DNA of 64,000 bases from positions 40,377 through 104,376 of the forward strand of contig CAZJTZ010000011.1 of the NCBI GenBank assembly GCA_964549105.1. Reading direction: 5' to 3'. Every line of letters begins with the position of its first letter. The first letter of the stretch is position 1. This document shows positions 43,765 to 53,023 of this stretch, in pieces. Origin of the DNA: Hydrogenedens sp964549105 (lineage in GTDB: Bacteria > Hydrogenedentota > Hydrogenedentia > Hydrogenedentales > Hydrogenedentaceae). Both the position numbers and the translations under genes were made by a program. The notes under the pieces were generated by a model. That model did no database searches. It had not been told where the DNA came from and saw only the letters and a list, made by a program, of their open reading frames with translations.

Positions 43765-44694
43765 ATGAATTCAATAAAGATATATGAACACTTAATCAAT
43801 AAGGACTCCTATCAATTAATTGATTCCGGTGAGCGAGTCAAATTAGAACAAATAGGACCATATAGAATTATACGACCTGCACCAGAAGCGTGCTATCCTA
43901 AAAGTATACCCGAATTATGGGAAAGAGATATTGATGCAGTCTATGTCCGTTCAGATGAAGGTGGTGGTCACTGGGAGTATCAGAACCTTATTCCCCAACA
44001 ATTTCCTGTGTCTATTGGGAATTTTAAGGCTTATGCAAAACTTACAGGATTTGGACATATTGGTTTTTTCCCAGAGCACTTACAATTATGGAATCTATTG
44101 TTAAATTTGAATACTAATGACCCAAGCAATATCCAAGTACTTAACCTTTTTGCCTATACAGGATTATCTACGGTTGCATGTGTGAAAAAAGGATTTGAAG
44201 TTTGCCATGTAGACTCTGCAAAGGGTATGGTTGAATTGGCAAAGATGAATATGGCATTGAATAATCTGGATGAACACTCTGCCCGCTGGATGGTTGAAGA
44301 TGTAAGAAAGTTTGTTGGAAGAGAAAAGAAAAGAGGCAGAGGATATAAAGGATTTATTCTAGACCCACCATCATTTGGAAGGGGACTTAAAAATGAGGTG
44401 TGGAAACTGGAACATCACATCCCAACACTATTTGAAGATTTAATGAGTATATGTGATTATTCGCCTCTTTTCGTTTTTTTTACCTGCTATTCCTCTGGCT
44501 TTACACCTATTATATTAGAAAGAATTTTGCGAACATATATTAAAAAAGACGGTTTATTTTTATCAGGGGAATTATCAATACAGGAAGTATCTAACTATAT
44601 TTTTTCTTCTGGTGGTATATTCGGTATCTATTTATCAAAAGAGATATTACCTCCTGAAACATCTATTCTTAAAAATCTCGTTATTAAGAAATAA
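43765..44694 (+). CDS. Class I SAM-dependent methyltransferase, RlmI-like
   Basis: 309 residues from the ATG at 43765; an in-frame TTG 12 bases earlier is less likely. SAM motif I is NLFAYTGLSTVA, acidic motif II HVDSAKG, and motif IV GFILDPPSFGRG. This order and the DPPSF motif match the PF10672 group of RNA cytosine/guanine methyltransferases. Likely modifies rRNA; the exact base is unknown. A strong ribosome site is not visible. Confidence 0.8.
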   Translation: MNSIKIYEHLINKDSYQLIDSGERVKLEQIGPYRIIRPAPEACYPKSIPELWERDIDAVYVRSDEGGGHWEYQNLIPQQFPVSIGNFKAYAKLTGFGHIGFFPEHLQLWNLLLNLNTNDPSNIQVLNLFAYTGLSTVACVKKGFEVCHVDSAKGMVELAKMNMALNNLDEHSARWMVEDVRKFVGREKKRGRGYKGFILDPPSFGRGLKNEVWKLEHHIPTLFEDLMSICDYSPLFVFFTCYSSGFTPIILERILRTYIKKDGLFLSGELSIQEVSNYIFSSGGIFGIYLSKEILPPETSILKNLVIKK

Positions 44695-44696
44695 GA

Positions 44697-44727
44697 GGAG
44701 ATAAGGATTAAATTTTTCCTTATCTCC
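44697..44727. terminator. Hairpin between convergent genes
   Basis: GGAGATAAGGA pairs with TCCTTATCTCC (11 bp, 9-base loop) between the stops of the methyltransferase and the EF-hand gene; T-rich on the minus-strand side. Confidence 0.55.
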
Positions 44728-44756
44728 CCTCATCAATTAATTACTATTTAGTAATA

Positions 44757-47744
44757 TCAATTTATTAGAGGCGCAAAGCCATCTTCAGTACCTTCTTGCA
44801 GGATATAAGCCCTGGCGGGAGCATTGTATAATTGAATCATCCGCAGTAATTCGGATAGGTCAATCTTCCAATCCTGGATACGATAATCCGCAGCGTGAGG
44901 TTTACAATTTCTTGGTTTATCGGCACCGGGTCCATATCCATCTTCAGACGATTCATCACAACCATATTGACCATAATTGAATATCTGGATAATTCTCAAT
45001 ACCTCGCTTAAAGAAATTGTCCAATCGCGATTGGAATCTGCAGAGTGTGCCCTATCGGAAGACCAACCTTTTAACAGAACTGTCTCACATATCGGAGAAG
45101 TTAATTCTTCACTCTCCACAGTTCTATACAGGACCTGTCCGCTAAATGCGGCTGGACCGTCGGCATCGTTTGGCACTAACACCGTGTAAACAACTTTTAC
45201 TGGAAAAGATGGTATATCTATCCATGCAAATTCAAGAGTCCCGGTACTACCTTCAGCAGGAGTCATAGCAGCATTACCTGATTCCACAACAGATTGTAAT
45301 GCCCACCCTGTCGGGAGTGTTTCTTTTAATCCTAACGCAGACACAGTAAGATTTTCAGGATTTTTAATTATTAGAGTCAAGGTTAATGTCTGTCCTGGCA
45401 AATATCTGTGATTTCCAGATAATCCACGTTCTAAAATTAATGAGTTGGGTAAATTTTCACCTTCGTCATTATTTCCAGGCTCTTCATTTCCTTGCTCTTG
45501 TCCGGCACATTTATCAACGATTGCTTGAATCTCTTCTAATGTAATACTACCATTATTATCTAAATCAAGCATGCTGATTATGTTTACTAACCATGGCTTT
45601 TCAGCAGACGAAACTCCAAGTCTTGAAGAGATAAGCATGATTATTTCGTCTGTAGTAATAATATTGTCTCCATTCTGGTCAATATTTCCAAACAGATCTA
45701 GAGCATATTGGGCAAGTGAACATGGGTTCCACAGGTCAGGAAGGTTTCCAATCTCTCCTTCTGGTAAAGGAGGTTCACCTTCATCAATAGGAAGAACCTG
45801 TGGACAATTCTGGCTTATTAATGCGACTTCTTCTTTTGTAATCGCACCATCTGCATTTGAATCAAACTCATTGAACAAATCTGTAATGATAGTAGAGTCA
45901 ATAGGTAAAGGATAAACCGTTGAGATGGGTCCAGTTATCTCGTCTATGGTTACTTCCCCATCACCATTTTGGTCAATTAAATCAAAGTATTGAAGCACAA
46001 TTGACACAATTAAGCATGGGTTGGGAGGCTCAATCTCACCTTCGATAGGAAGTTGTGGACAAGAATCAATTACAGTTTGTATTTCTTCTTTCGTAACTCC
46101 ACCATCTGAATTCAAATCAAACTTAGCAAATAATTCTGGAATAATAGCAGGGTCTATAGGTAGTGGATAAATCATAATCACAGGACCTGTTACCTCGTCC
46201 AAAGTTATCTTGCCATCACCATTCTGGTCAAGGGAATCGAAGTATCGGAGCACTATCGGTGCAATCCAGCATGGGTCAATATCAATTTCACCTTCAATAG
46301 GTAATAGTTCACCTTCGATAGGAAGTTGTGGACAAGAATCAATTACAGACTGTATCTCCTCTTTCGTAACTGCACCATCTGAATCTAAATCAAATTCACT
46401 GAACAAATTTGTAATCATTGTAGAATCTATGGGTAATGTGTAATTTGTCCCAACGGTTCCAATAAGTCCAGTTATTTCATCTAAAGTTACTTTATCATCA
46501 CCATTTTGGTCAAGGGAATCAAAGTATTGGAGCACTATTGGTGCAATCCAGCACGGGTCAATATCAATCTCACCTTCCCAATCAATAGGTGGTATTGTTA
46601 TTGTATTCAAGTCATTGCAATCTATTAACCCATTAGCATTGACATCCAGATAGGCAAAAATATCATCACTCACATAATCCGATACTTCCTCATAACTAAT
46701 CATGCCATCGCCATTATGGTCAATTATCCCCAAAATATTATCTAAATCATACCCAGAAAGTTCAATCATGAATATTAACTCATCAATTGATATCCCGCTG
46801 TCATGATTCCTATCTAAAATCATAATTATCTGGTCTAATGTTAAATTATATTGAGATAGTATATCTTCTACATCAGGATATATAAGTAAAACTTCATCTT
46901 TTGTAATAATACCATTGCCATCAAAATCTATATACGGATACAACACATTTAAAATAGAGCGCGCATCTATTGGCAATGGGCATTCACCATTTTCGTTAGT
47001 ATTTGCACACATATCCTTCCATGCCTCTAATTCAGACATTGTAATTGAACCATTTCCATCTAAATCAAAGGCTTGAAAAAGTGCGTCAAAATCAACGATT
47101 GGAGGATAAATCATAATTGTTGGGAAGTTTAATTCATCCCGCGTAATTACTCCATTTCCATCCTGGTCTAATTCACCAAACCCACTAATAGCCAGTTCTA
47201 CCCATTTGCAAGGGTCGGTTTCTGTGGGAGTATTTTCTCCTTCAACACTATTTTCACCCTCTTCTTGTTCACCTTCTTGTGTCTCTCCTTCGACAGGAGC
47301 CGCGCCTAAATCGTCGCAATCAATAACACCATTTCCGTTTCGGTCTAACATCTGAAATTGTTCAGCGCTCACATAATTTGCGACTTCCTGGAACTCAATA
47401 AGTTGATTCCCATTTGTATCAACGAGTGATAACACTCCATTGGGCAAATAAAGTTGTATCAACGAAAGGAGTGGTTGAAATTCCTGACGGTCAACTTTCC
47501 CATCATGGTTTGAATCAACCATTGAAAAATACTGTGCTGGTATAGAATAAATAACAGATAATTCTGACACTGATAAACCTCCGTCCCCGTTTGTATCAAA
47601 CATAGGCCAGAGTAAATCCAGTATGGCATTAATGTCGGAAGGCAATGGGCAAGGCTCAACTGCTTTTGCTGTGGGCAAAACACACAGTTGAACCGCAACT
47701 AATGCCATTACCCAAATAATCACTTTCAATTTTCTTTGTTTCAT
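44757..47744 (-). CDS. Very large secreted EF-hand protein with dockerin-like C-terminus
   Basis: 995 residues. Signal peptide about 1-28. I count about 18 EF-hand loops (DxNxDGxIxxxE type), many in pairs, separated by acidic Glu/Gly/Pro linkers (repeated EGE). Three or four units of 85-94 residues recur in the middle. After about residue 745 comes a beta-sandwich domain resembling bacterial Ig/DUF11 (LSGNHRYLPGQTLTLTLIIKN), then two copies of a motif SLSEVLRIIQIFN / DLSELLRMIQLYN with DWxI loops, like a dockerin pair. Probably calcium-stabilised cell-surface protein; ligand unknown. Confidence 0.85.
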   Translation of the reverse strand: MKQRKLKVIIWVMALVAVQLCVLPTAKAVEPCPLPSDINAILDLLWPMFDTNGDGGLSVSELSVIYSIPAQYFSMVDSNHDGKVDRQEFQPLLSLIQLYLPNGVLSLVDTNGNQLIEFQEVANYVSAEQFQMLDRNGNGVIDCDDLGAAPVEGETQEGEQEEGENSVEGENTPTETDPCKWVELAISGFGELDQDGNGVITRDELNFPTIMIYPPIVDFDALFQAFDLDGNGSITMSELEAWKDMCANTNENGECPLPIDARSILNVLYPYIDFDGNGIITKDEVLLIYPDVEDILSQYNLTLDQIIMILDRNHDSGISIDELIFMIELSGYDLDNILGIIDHNGDGMISYEEVSDYVSDDIFAYLDVNANGLIDCNDLNTITIPPIDWEGEIDIDPCWIAPIVLQYFDSLDQNGDDKVTLDEITGLIGTVGTNYTLPIDSTMITNLFSEFDLDSDGAVTKEEIQSVIDSCPQLPIEGELLPIEGEIDIDPCWIAPIVLRYFDSLDQNGDGKITLDEVTGPVIMIYPLPIDPAIIPELFAKFDLNSDGGVTKEEIQTVIDSCPQLPIEGEIEPPNPCLIVSIVLQYFDLIDQNGDGEVTIDEITGPISTVYPLPIDSTIITDLFNEFDSNADGAITKEEVALISQNCPQVLPIDEGEPPLPEGEIGNLPDLWNPCSLAQYALDLFGNIDQNGDNIITTDEIIMLISSRLGVSSAEKPWLVNIISMLDLDNNGSITLEEIQAIVDKCAGQEQGNEEPGNNDEGENLPNSLILERGLSGNHRYLPGQTLTLTLIIKNPENLTVSALGLKETLPTGWALQSVVESGNAAMTPAEGSTGTLEFAWIDIPSFPVKVVYTVLVPNDADGPAAFSGQVLYRTVESEELTSPICETVLLKGWSSDRAHSADSNRDWTISLSEVLRIIQIFNYGQYGCDESSEDGYGPGADKPRNCKPHAADYRIQDWKIDLSELLRMIQLYNAPARAYILQEGTEDGFAPLIN
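45730..46580 (-). repeat. Internal tandem repeats within the EF-hand gene
   Basis: Units of about 258-282 bp encode the 85-94-residue EF-hand pair plus GEI linker. The copies near 46261 and 46543 are 282 bp apart and nearly identical at the DNA level around GCAATCCAGC. Confidence 0.7.
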
Positions 47745-47829
47745 ATATCAAACTCCTTTAATTCTATATGTTCATTATTTTAAATAAACTACATATTAAT
47801 TAATAAATATTGGGCAAGAATTAAATTGT

Positions 47830-48330
47830 TTATATTATTGGCGGGGATTGGGAACTAATGTGATAGGCAATATATTTTGCCCCTCGAGGTTTAAAGGCAT
47901 AATTGTCCTTTTTAGTACCATCTTTCAAGCTGTTTATTTTAGTTATTATGCCTTTCTGTTTATTCTCATCTATTAGTATGAATTTAGTATATGAATCTTT
48001 AAGCCTTTTAATTGTTTGATTATCATAGTTAATTTTATAAGAAATGTTGATAACATCCGTTCTTATTTCTATTGCTTTCTGGTTTTTACCAACATTTTTT
48101 ATAAGGATTTGCAAATCTTTAATATCCACAGTTCCATCATCATTTATATCAGGTAATGAAGAAATGTCATTCGAGATAATAGCACTAATTAACTGCTGGA
48201 CATCACACACATCTATCTTGCCGTCTTTATTTACATCAGTATCTTTCTGGTTTAATGGAAACACCCCGACTACCCCGATTGCAAACATTACCACAAACAC
48301 TAAACAATTTTCTAAAATGTTACTTTTCAT
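47830..48330 (-). CDS. Small secreted dockerin-like protein
   Basis: 166 residues. Signal peptide, then two Asp/Asn-rich loops DVNKDGKIDVCDV and DINDDGTVDIKDL about 35 residues apart, the pattern of a type I dockerin. The C-terminal 90 residues are basic with no recognised fold. No cohesin gene in the window. It lies 85 bp upstream of the EF-hand gene on the same strand. Confidence 0.75.
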   Translation of the reverse strand: MKSNILENCLVFVVMFAIGVVGVFPLNQKDTDVNKDGKIDVCDVQQLISAIISNDISSLPDINDDGTVDIKDLQILIKNVGKNQKAIEIRTDVINISYKINYDNQTIKRLKDSYTKFILIDENKQKGIITKINSLKDGTKKDNYAFKPRGAKYIAYHISSQSPPII

Positions 48331-48504
48331 AGTTACTATTTTCCTTTATAAATACTAACACAATATGTCTAACAAATCAAGTGAAATTTTATATTACCTG
48401 GATTTTCTTAAAAGCAAAATTACCAATTTTTTGCTAAAAACTATTATAATCTGTAATTGTAATTTAATATACCATAAAATGATAAAAAACAAAAGGATAA
48501 AATT

Positions 48505-49086
48505 ATGTCATTCTGGACTTTTGCAGGTGAGATTTTTAGAGCAAATAAAACAACAGGTGCTATTGCCCCAAGTAGCACTGTTTTAGCAGATTGTATAACA
48601 GATTTAGCACCTTTGAAGGAGGCAAAGGTTATAGTAGAGTTTGGGCCCGGCACAGGTGTATTTACAGAATGTATCCAGAGAAAAAAACAGCCAGATGCAT
48701 ATTTTTTAGCGATGGAGATTAACCCTGTTTTTGCAAAAGCCACAAAAGAAAGATGTCCTGATGTAAATGTAGTTCAGGATTCTGCTGAAAACACATTGAA
48801 ATACTTAAAGGAAGCGGGTTACGATTCTTGTGATGTAATCATATCTGGTTTACCATGGACCAGGTTTGAAGATGATTTGCAAGATAAATTATTAGATGCA
48901 ACTTATGAATGTCTTAGAGACAAAGGACAATTCTTGACATTTGCCTACTTCTTTAGTCCCTGGATATCATCCGGAAAAAGATTTTTTTATGGGAAATTAC
49001 AAAAAAAATTTAATAATAAATGTTCTCGTTCTCCTATTATTCTTAAAAATTTTCCTCCTTGCCATGTCTATATTTGTGAAAAATAG
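48505..49086 (+). CDS. Phospholipid N-methyltransferase-like (PmtA-type) protein
   Basis: 193 residues. SAM-binding motif EFGPGTGVFT (residues 45-54) and the ISGLPW segment near residue 113 are typical of PmtA phosphatidylethanolamine N-methyltransferases and the related KsgA-like fold. No signal peptide. The ATG has AAAAGGA 8 bases before it. Function could also be methylation of another membrane-associated substrate. Confidence 0.72.
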   Translation: MSFWTFAGEIFRANKTTGAIAPSSTVLADCITDLAPLKEAKVIVEFGPGTGVFTECIQRKKQPDAYFLAMEINPVFAKATKERCPDVNVVQDSAENTLKYLKEAGYDSCDVIISGLPWTRFEDDLQDKLLDATYECLRDKGQFLTFAYFFSPWISSGKRFFYGKLQKKFNNKCSRSPIILKNFPPCHVYICEK

Positions 49087-49189
49087 TTTCTAATTTATAG
49101 AAATTCGTAACATAAACAAGACTAAGCCCATAAATTGTGTTATTATTGGATGTAAAAAACTTCCGATATTTCTATAACTGTAATTATTT

Positions 49190-49217
49190 TTGACAATCTG
49201 TATACATTTGTTATTAT
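49190..49217 (+). promoter_or_regulatory. Predicted promoter of the pentapeptide-repeat gene
   Basis: TTGACA (49190-49195) and TATTAT (49212-49217) with a 16-bp spacer, 52 bp before the ATG. Confidence 0.55.
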
Positions 49218-49269
49218 ACTAATAATGATAAACTAAATTTATGTTTTTATTTTATTAGGTAATAGTGTA

Positions 49270-49923
49270 ATGGCTTATAAAGAACATGTAAATATATTAG
49301 AAGCAGGAGTTAATACATGGAATCAATGGAGGGCAAGAGACCCTGCAATTTCTCCTGATTTAAGTGGTTTAAACTTTTCTAAAAAAAATTTAGCAGGGAT
49401 TAATTTTAGGATGTGTGATATGCGTCATTGCATTCTTAGTGAGACGGACCTGAGACGGGCAAATTTCGAAAGGGCGTATCTTCACAGTGCCTCGTTTATC
49501 AAATCAGACTTGCGTGACGCCAATTTTCATGAAGCAGATTTAACAATGGTAAAATTTATAGATGCCACATTAGACGGTGCTATTTTTTCTCATGCCATAT
49601 TAAATGAAGTTGATTTTTCAAATCGAATTATGCAGCAATTTGACTTCTCAAACAGCAATTTGTATCGTGCTAATTTTAGGAGTTCCGATTTAACAAAATG
49701 TAATTTTAGGCAAGCATATTTAAGTGAAGCAAATTTATTTATGGCAAATTTATCGCAGGCAGATTTGAGAGAGGCTAATTTAAGTTATGCAAATTTATCT
49801 AACGCTTTCTTAAAAGATGCTAATCTTGACGGAGCCATCATAACTAACGCTAATTTTAGTGGTGCTTTCCTATCTACACGGCAGAAACTTTCTATTTGGT
49901 TCCCATTTATTCCTATTAGATAA
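49270..49923 (+). CDS. Pentapeptide-repeat protein
   Basis: 217 residues dominated by A(D/N)LxxANL-type pentapeptides from about residue 32 to 200, with Leu or Phe at the centre positions, predicted to form a right-handed four-sided beta-helix. No signal peptide and no enzyme domain. Such proteins can mimic DNA or act as scaffolds; the cargo is unknown. Followed 91 bp later by the acylase gene. Confidence 0.9.
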   Translation: MAYKEHVNILEAGVNTWNQWRARDPAISPDLSGLNFSKKNLAGINFRMCDMRHCILSETDLRRANFERAYLHSASFIKSDLRDANFHEADLTMVKFIDATLDGAIFSHAILNEVDFSNRIMQQFDFSNSNLYRANFRSSDLTKCNFRQAYLSEANLFMANLSQADLREANLSYANLSNAFLKDANLDGAIITNANFSGAFLSTRQKLSIWFPFIPIR

Positions 49924-50014
49924 AGATTTTTTATAGCACTTCTCTCTCCTTTTTGAAACTTACCCTTTCATAGTAATGTCTAATCGTTTAAATTTTTATA
50001 TTAGGAGGATGTGT

Positions 50015-52198
50015 ATGGGTAATAGAATTTGTTTACTTCTTATTTTATTAACAACCATTTTTATTTCTTCAATTTTACTAAGTTGTGAAAGAATAAAGCC
50101 ATCTATTCCACCGCCACTTGAACAGTTAATCCCTCCGCAGGGTAAATATGATGTGACCATATACCGAGATGAATGGGGTGTTCCTCATATTTATGGTAAA
50201 AAGGATGTAGATGTGGCTTACGGTCTGGCGTATGCTCAGTGTGAGGATGACTTTAAAACTGGACTGGAAGTGCTAACTTTAGTTAAAGGTAAAAGTGGAC
50301 AAACAGAAGGTTTCAAAGGCTTTGTACTTGACTATATATTAGAACTTCTAAGTGTTCGTGAAATTATAAACGAGCAATATGAATCGGACCTATCTCCGGA
50401 AGTAAGAGCAATTTGTGAGGCGTATGCAGAAGGAGTGAATCATTATGCGGCACTTCATCCGGATAAAGTTACATGTTGGGATATATTTCCTGTATCCGGA
50501 AAAGATGTAGTTGCAGGCTTTGTATCATCATCGCCACTTTTCTTTGGACTAAATCGTTATATTGAACCTCTTTTTAAGTCCCGTCATAAACCAAAGGTTG
50601 AAACACCAAGAATGTTAGGCAGGAATGATGAACCTTCACCAGTCAAAGAAATTATGGAAAATTTGCCACTTGGCTCAAACACTTTTGCGGTAAGTCCAAA
50701 ACGTACTGCGGATGGGTCAACCTTTTTAGATGTCAATTCTCATCAGCCGTGGACAGGACCCGTAGCATGGTATGAGGCTCGTTTGAAGAGTGAGGAAGGT
50801 TGGAACATTACAGGGAGTGTTTTCCCTGGCTCTCCGGTTATTCTTCATGGGCATAATGCTTATCTGGGATGGGCACATACTGTCAATATGCCGGATTTAG
50901 TAGATGTGTATGAGTTAACAATAAACCCTGATAATCCGAATCAATATCGTTTCGATGGTCAGTGGAAAGAGTTTAAACGAAAAGTAGTTCAAATCCCTGT
51001 TAAGGTATTTGGTAAATACCTTATTCAAATCCCGCGTGAGATTTTATCTTGCGAATATGGACCTGCCATTCGTCGTTCACACGGTGTTTATGCAATTCGA
51101 TATGCAGGTTATAGGAATATTAAACAGGTAGAACAATGGTATCGTATGGATAAGGCAACAAATATTGATGAATTTGAGCAAGCAGTAAAGATTCGTGGTA
51201 TCCCCTCTTTTAACATTGGATATGCAGATTGCAAGGGAAATATTTGGTATATCTATAACGCTCTCTTACCCATTCGTTCAGAAAAATATGATTGGCAAGG
51301 AATTTTACCTGGCGACACTTCAGAAACATTGTGGACAGAATATTTACCCTTTGAAAAACTTCCGCAGGTAAAAAATCCTGTGTCGGGATTTATCCAGAAT
51401 TGCAACTCCACTCCATTCCAGACAACTATTGGAGACGATAACCCGAAACCAGGCGACTATTCACCAACCCTCAGGATTGAGCCACCAGATTTTATGACTA
51501 ATCGTGCAATACGCCTTTTAGAGTTATTAGGAGATGATGAGTCCATAACTGAGGAAGAATTTTATAAGTATAAGTTTGATTGGACTTACTCAAAAAATTC
51601 GATGGCAGCAAAATATGTAAGAAAAATTATTGAAGAATTTCAGCCAGAAGACGATATTGAAAGGCAGGCATTAGAACTTGTTAAAAGATGGGATTTAAAA
51701 GCAGACCCTGATAATCTTGCAGCAGGCATAGCAATTTTAACTATGGAACCAGTTGTCCGTGCAGAGATATTTGGCCGGCCTATTCCTGATTTATTTAAAA
51801 TATTTAGAAATAAAGCACATTTACTTTATTCTGTTCATGGAAAAGTAGATGTGCCGTGGAAAGAGATAAACAGACTTGTAAGAGGAAAGGTGAATCTTGG
51901 ATTAGGCGGAGGTCCGGATTTGCTTTACTGTGTGTATGGAAATTGGACAGGCAAATATTTAGAAGGTCAAGCAGGTGATTCTTATGTATTGTTGGTAACC
52001 TGGGATAAAGATGGAAAAGTACATTCACAAGCCATTCATCAATTTGGAAGTGCTACACAAGACGAAAATTCCCCTCATTTTGCTGACCAGGCATATTTAT
52101 TCGTAGAACAAAAGACAAGACAGGTGCATTGGGAGTTTGAAGACCTAAAAGAACATATCACGCGGGAATATAGACCTGGCGAAGAAAGTAAAAGTTAA
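50015..52198 (+). CDS. Penicillin-acylase-family (Ntn hydrolase) lipoprotein
   Basis: 727 residues from the ATG at 50015, chosen because AGGAGG (50003-50008) lies 6 bases before it; an ATG at 50009 would abut the site. Signal peptide with lipobox ending LLSC (Cys24), so membrane-anchored outside the cytoplasm. The family's nucleophile follows the self-cleavage site in LPLG-SNTF (Ser221). YRDEWGVPHIYG near the N-terminus is typical of the alpha chain. It hydrolyses amides, possibly acyl-homoserine lactones or other N-acyl compounds; substrate unknown. Confidence 0.88.
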   Translation: MGNRICLLLILLTTIFISSILLSCERIKPSIPPPLEQLIPPQGKYDVTIYRDEWGVPHIYGKKDVDVAYGLAYAQCEDDFKTGLEVLTLVKGKSGQTEGFKGFVLDYILELLSVREIINEQYESDLSPEVRAICEAYAEGVNHYAALHPDKVTCWDIFPVSGKDVVAGFVSSSPLFFGLNRYIEPLFKSRHKPKVETPRMLGRNDEPSPVKEIMENLPLGSNTFAVSPKRTADGSTFLDVNSHQPWTGPVAWYEARLKSEEGWNITGSVFPGSPVILHGHNAYLGWAHTVNMPDLVDVYELTINPDNPNQYRFDGQWKEFKRKVVQIPVKVFGKYLIQIPREILSCEYGPAIRRSHGVYAIRYAGYRNIKQVEQWYRMDKATNIDEFEQAVKIRGIPSFNIGYADCKGNIWYIYNALLPIRSEKYDWQGILPGDTSETLWTEYLPFEKLPQVKNPVSGFIQNCNSTPFQTTIGDDNPKPGDYSPTLRIEPPDFMTNRAIRLLELLGDDESITEEEFYKYKFDWTYSKNSMAAKYVRKIIEEFQPEDDIERQALELVKRWDLKADPDNLAAGIAILTMEPVVRAEIFGRPIPDLFKIFRNKAHLLYSVHGKVDVPWKEINRLVRGKVNLGLGGGPDLLYCVYGNWTGKYLEGQAGDSYVLLVTWDKDGKVHSQAIHQFGSATQDENSPHFADQAYLFVEQKTRQVHWEFEDLKEHITREYRPGEESKS

Positions 52199-52219
52199 TT
52201 TATTGCACTTATAAAAAGC

Positions 52220-52253
52220 AACATGCTCACTTTCGCTTGAAAGTGAGCATGTT
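52220..52253. terminator. Bidirectional terminator between acylase and RRM genes
   Basis: ACATGCTCACTTTC pairs perfectly with GAAAGTGAGCATGT around a 4-base loop, plus one more A-T pair, 15 bp in all. Five T follow on the plus strand and five T on the minus strand. Confidence 0.9.
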
Positions 52254-52291
52254 TTTATAATCGTCTTATATAAACTTTTTTTCAATAATAG

Positions 52292-52573
52292 TTATCTATA
52301 GCGATTACGGCTTCTGCGCGGTGCAGATTCCTCCTTAGGTCTGGCTTCGTTCACTTTGATATCTCTTCCACCTAGATTGGTACCATTGAGTGCTTCAATT
52401 GCTGATTTTGCCTCATTTTCATCAGGCATTTCTACAAAAGCAAAGCCACGAGACCTACGCGTATCACGATCAGATATGATTCGCACAGAGTCTACTTTGC
52501 CGTATCTCCCGAATAACTCCTCTAATTGTTCTTCGCTGGATGAATACGGCAGATTTCCTACAAAAATGTTCAC
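52292..52573 (-). CDS. RRM-type RNA-binding protein
   Basis: 93 residues from a GTG (52573), preceded by AGGAG at 8 bases. The ATG 21 bases earlier lies before that site and is therefore unlikely. A single RNA-recognition motif: RNP2 IFVGNLPY, RNP1 RGFAFVEM. The C-terminus is Arg-rich (SAPRRSRNRYR). Similar bacterial and cyanobacterial RRM proteins are cold-induced RNA chaperones. Long upstream region of about 200 bp may be a regulated leader. Confidence 0.9.
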   Translation of the reverse strand: MNIFVGNLPYSSSEEQLEELFGRYGKVDSVRIISDRDTRRSRGFAFVEMPDENEAKSAIEALNGTNLGGRDIKVNEARPKEESAPRRSRNRYR

Positions 52574-53023
52574 AGGTGCATCTCCTAAAAACATACAATT
52601 CTATCGCAGAAGTCTATCAGCCTGTACCCTCAACCCTGCTCTCAACGCCCCTCTGTTTTTTAGTCAGAAGTTCCAATGAATCACAGAGTTTGTAGCACAT
52701 CACTAACTCATAAACCCCTTTGACATTTTCAACTGGATATATATTCTAACATAAATTAATCACCAATGCAAATTTTTTTTGGAATATTTTATAAGTATAT
52801 TTTTGTTTAACATTGTAAATATGTTAAACTTAAAATTATTAGAGAATCATGCTTCAAACTAACACGGAAATAATTAATAAGATGGATTATTCCAATAGTA
52901 ATATAAAAGAATCTTCAATTCTTTCCCACCGATGTACTCTCTTCATGTGTTAAGCTTTTCCTCTCTCTTTTTCACTATATATTAATCAAAGAAAAATCAA
53001 TTTAACTATTGGAGGATTTTAAT
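52574..53023. promoter_or_regulatory. Intergenic region with palindrome before cysK
   Basis: The 450-bp region between the divergent RRM and cysK genes holds a perfect inverted repeat, GTTTAACAT - 7 bases - ATGTTAAAC (52805-52829). A possible promoter overlaps it: TTAACA (52807-52812), 18 bp, TAAAAT (52831-52836). That leaves a leader of about 185 bases with no SAM-I riboswitch-like core that I can see. Confidence 0.5.

Noticed and set aside
45730..46580. CRISPR or mobile repeats in the EF-hand gene
   Set aside because: Repeats are in frame and encode EF-hand units; no spacer pattern.
48444..48743. 99-codon frame opposite to the PmtA-like gene
   Set aside because: Antisense to a well-supported methyltransferase with clear motif I; its product has no known features.
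52843..53023. SAM riboswitch in the cysK leader
   Set aside because: No SAM-I-like conserved core or terminator hairpin was found in the leader.
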